NCBI RefSeq assembly: GCF_028389875.1 | Contig: NC_084670.1 | Span: 16,835,383 to 16,899,382 of the forward strand | DNA length: 64,000 nt | From: Rhea pennata | Lineage: Eukaryota > Chordata > Aves > Rheiformes > Rheidae | Direction of reading: 5' to 3' | In this document: piece after piece, positions 62,370 through 64,000 of the stretch | How the letters are laid out: each line of letters begins with the position of its first letter | Numbering within the stretch: position 1 is the stretch's first letter | Notes under the pieces: generated by a model | Database searches by the model: none | Seen by the model: the letters and a program-made list of their open reading frames with translations, nothing else | What the model was told of the DNA's origin: nothing | Translations under genes and position numbers: made by a program

Positions 62370-64000
62370 GAAAAAAGAAAAAGAAAAGAACAATCCCTCC
62401 CTCCAAATCCCCGCTCTTCATACAAACATATTTCAGAGTTAAAACATCCTGGGAAGAGCAAAATAACAGCCAAGTGAAGAAAGAAGGGGCACTAACTGTC
62501 ACCTAAGTTATCAGATACAATAATGTCTGGCTAGGAGCATTCAGCAAGTTGTTCACTTTTATCACAAAAAATACACAGGATAGTTAATGGAAAGAAAAGA
62601 GATAAGCAAAATAAGAATACAAGTATGTCATCCTAGAAGTATAAAGGTTGTCCTTGTTTAAACCTCTCAAGAATGAGGCAATTGCTCAAAGAGAAAAACA
62701 CAGCAGAAGTTGTTTGAAGACAATCATGGAAAAATAAATCAGTTGACGGTGAAAAATAAAAAGCAGATAAGGCATCTGCTGCAACAATTTGGTGGACAGA
62801 GCATTAAGATTGAAGTGCTAAAACGACTCAGGATGCATAAAAATGATCTAAAAGACTAACTGAAGGACAAACTATTCTGAATCTTTCCTTATGGGAGAAA
62901 ACGTGACAAAACAAGTCCAGAAGGAAAATGTGAAAACAGCAAATGTCAGTTTCTTGGATTCAGTAAAATTTGGTTCAAAGAACAAAGAACTGATACTGAA
63001 TTTCAAGAAAGCAAATATTTTACCCATCTCTATAAGACATAATGAGAAATAATCATACAATCCAGCAGCAAGTAAAGACATTACAATCCAAGTGCATCAT
63101 GGATTCAAAGTGGTGCTTTATAAATGAATTTGCCAGGTAGCTTCATAAATTGCTCAAAGGCCCAGGTATAAAAATCTGATAGTGTAGCTATCACCAAAAA
63201 AGGTATACCAAAATCATGTGAGGCTACTACAGGAATGATACACAAAACAGCCTAAAGGGTCAATGACGGACAAAAGGTCTAAAGAGAATATGCAATTTCA
63301 GAAAGGAAAAGTCACCAAAGAGAGTGAGTTGACTACTGAAGATGAATTCTTGAAGTTTCAAAAACTGCAACAGTACTAGTGGCATTTTTAGTACAAGTAA
63401 AAGCTGTTGATGCCCGGTTCCCTCAAAATGCAGGAAAATCAAGACATGTAAATTACTGGCATAATCATAAGAGAGGAGAAAAACTGAATGTCACAGGTCT
63501 ATTTTAATTATAGTTCATCTGCTACACAAGTCTCACGAGATGCATCTTGGCATATTACTACACATAGTCTTCTAGGTGGGGGGTTTACCAAAGTATTCTG
63601 AAGGATGCAATGAAAAACTCTAATATACCAAGTTAGGAAATTTATATTTGCATGCAAATTTACACTTATCTGCATGGGAATCTCAGTGCCAGAAACTCTC
63701 CATTAACGGGTTACTAATGCTTTACAATGAAAACAAAAAGCTATGGAATGAACAAAACAAGTTATTTTCTTGGTAAAACAAGCAGGAAGGTCAACTCCCT
63801 CCTTGGCTGGGTTGAAACAATCAGTCCTAGCTCATTTCCGTCAGGAAAGAGAAGAACAGAGGGATTCCCCTTTGGCACCATCAGAAGGAAATAACGGGTT
63901 CTCACCTTTATGACTGGACATGAAAAGATTCCCCTTTACGCTGCCTTTGTTAAAACACTGATGGCTAAGCTGCCATTTTTCACAGCACTGCAGCTTCCAA

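Larger units (their letters stand above)
56792..64000 (-). other. ZNHIT6: ZNHIT6 upstream intron sequence
   Basis: No further ZNHIT6 exon could be recognised up to the right edge. The stretch is AT-rich with a 115-bp direct duplication (57075-57187 and 57980-58103), a 24-bp palindrome (62055-62078) and a 24-A run (62346-62369). A missed short exon is possible. Confidence 0.6.

Noticed and set aside
1-64000. tRNA, rRNA, CRISPR, bacterial-type operons, LTR elements or endogenous retroviruses
   Set aside because: No cloverleaf with A and B boxes, repeat-spacer array, paired LTRs or retroviral coding motifs were seen.

Overview
The window is from a bird genome. The evidence is an intact CCN1 (CYR61, called CEF-10 in chicken) gene whose protein is recognisably the avian form, diverged CR1 LINE fragments in both orientations, and compact vertebrate-style exons with long AT-rich noncoding stretches between short CpG islands. 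The CCN1 protein differs from the chicken protein as I remember it, so I call the source a bird, probably not chicken.

Layout, left to right. Positions 1 to about 36 kb hold no coding exon that I can recognise. They contain two CR1 LINE fragments (3.6-4.4 kb and 23.4-24.0 kb), two MIR/CORE-SINE-like relics (24.0 and 26.9 kb), simple repeats, and several GC-rich blocks, of which 19.2-19.85 kb is a true CpG-dense island. At 35.43-36.27 kb there is a strong CpG island with a near-perfect splice donor on the minus strand (exon ends at 36083). By synteny with human, where DDAH1 - CCN1 - ZNHIT6 lie in this order, I interpret it as the alternative, non-coding first exon of the long DDAH1 transcript. 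It would be divergent from CCN1, and the left 36 kb would then be its first intron.

CCN1 occupies about 37.83-40.41 kb on the plus strand: five coding exons, one module per exon (signal peptide, IGFBP, VWC, TSP1, cystine knot), 375 codons plus stop, all splice sites GT-AG and all phases consistent. Its promoter is legible: TATA box, CRE-like site, TEAD (CATTCC) site, GC boxes, a 41-bp alternating purine-pyrimidine tract that could form Z-DNA, and a distal perfect CArG box. This fits an immediate-early gene driven by serum, cAMP and YAP/TEAD signalling. The 3' UTR is U-rich with AUUUA pentamers and ends at an AATAAA.

From 40.4 to 51.2 kb lies intergenic DNA with homopolymer runs and no gene that I can see. 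ZNHIT6 (BCD1, a box C/D snoRNP assembly factor) follows on the minus strand, tail-to-tail with CCN1. Its last two coding exons (56791-56667 and 51363-51278) are in the window and join in frame. The remaining 5' exons were not found and are probably to the right of the window. CCN1, DDAH1 and ZNHIT6 have unrelated functions, so the arrangement is conserved synteny rather than a functional cluster. I found no wholly new biological system. The observations most worth following are the divergent DDAH1/CCN1 promoter pair, the CCN1 regulatory architecture, the unexplained CpG island at 19.2 kb, and an acidic ZNHIT6 C-terminal exon that looks unlike the human one.
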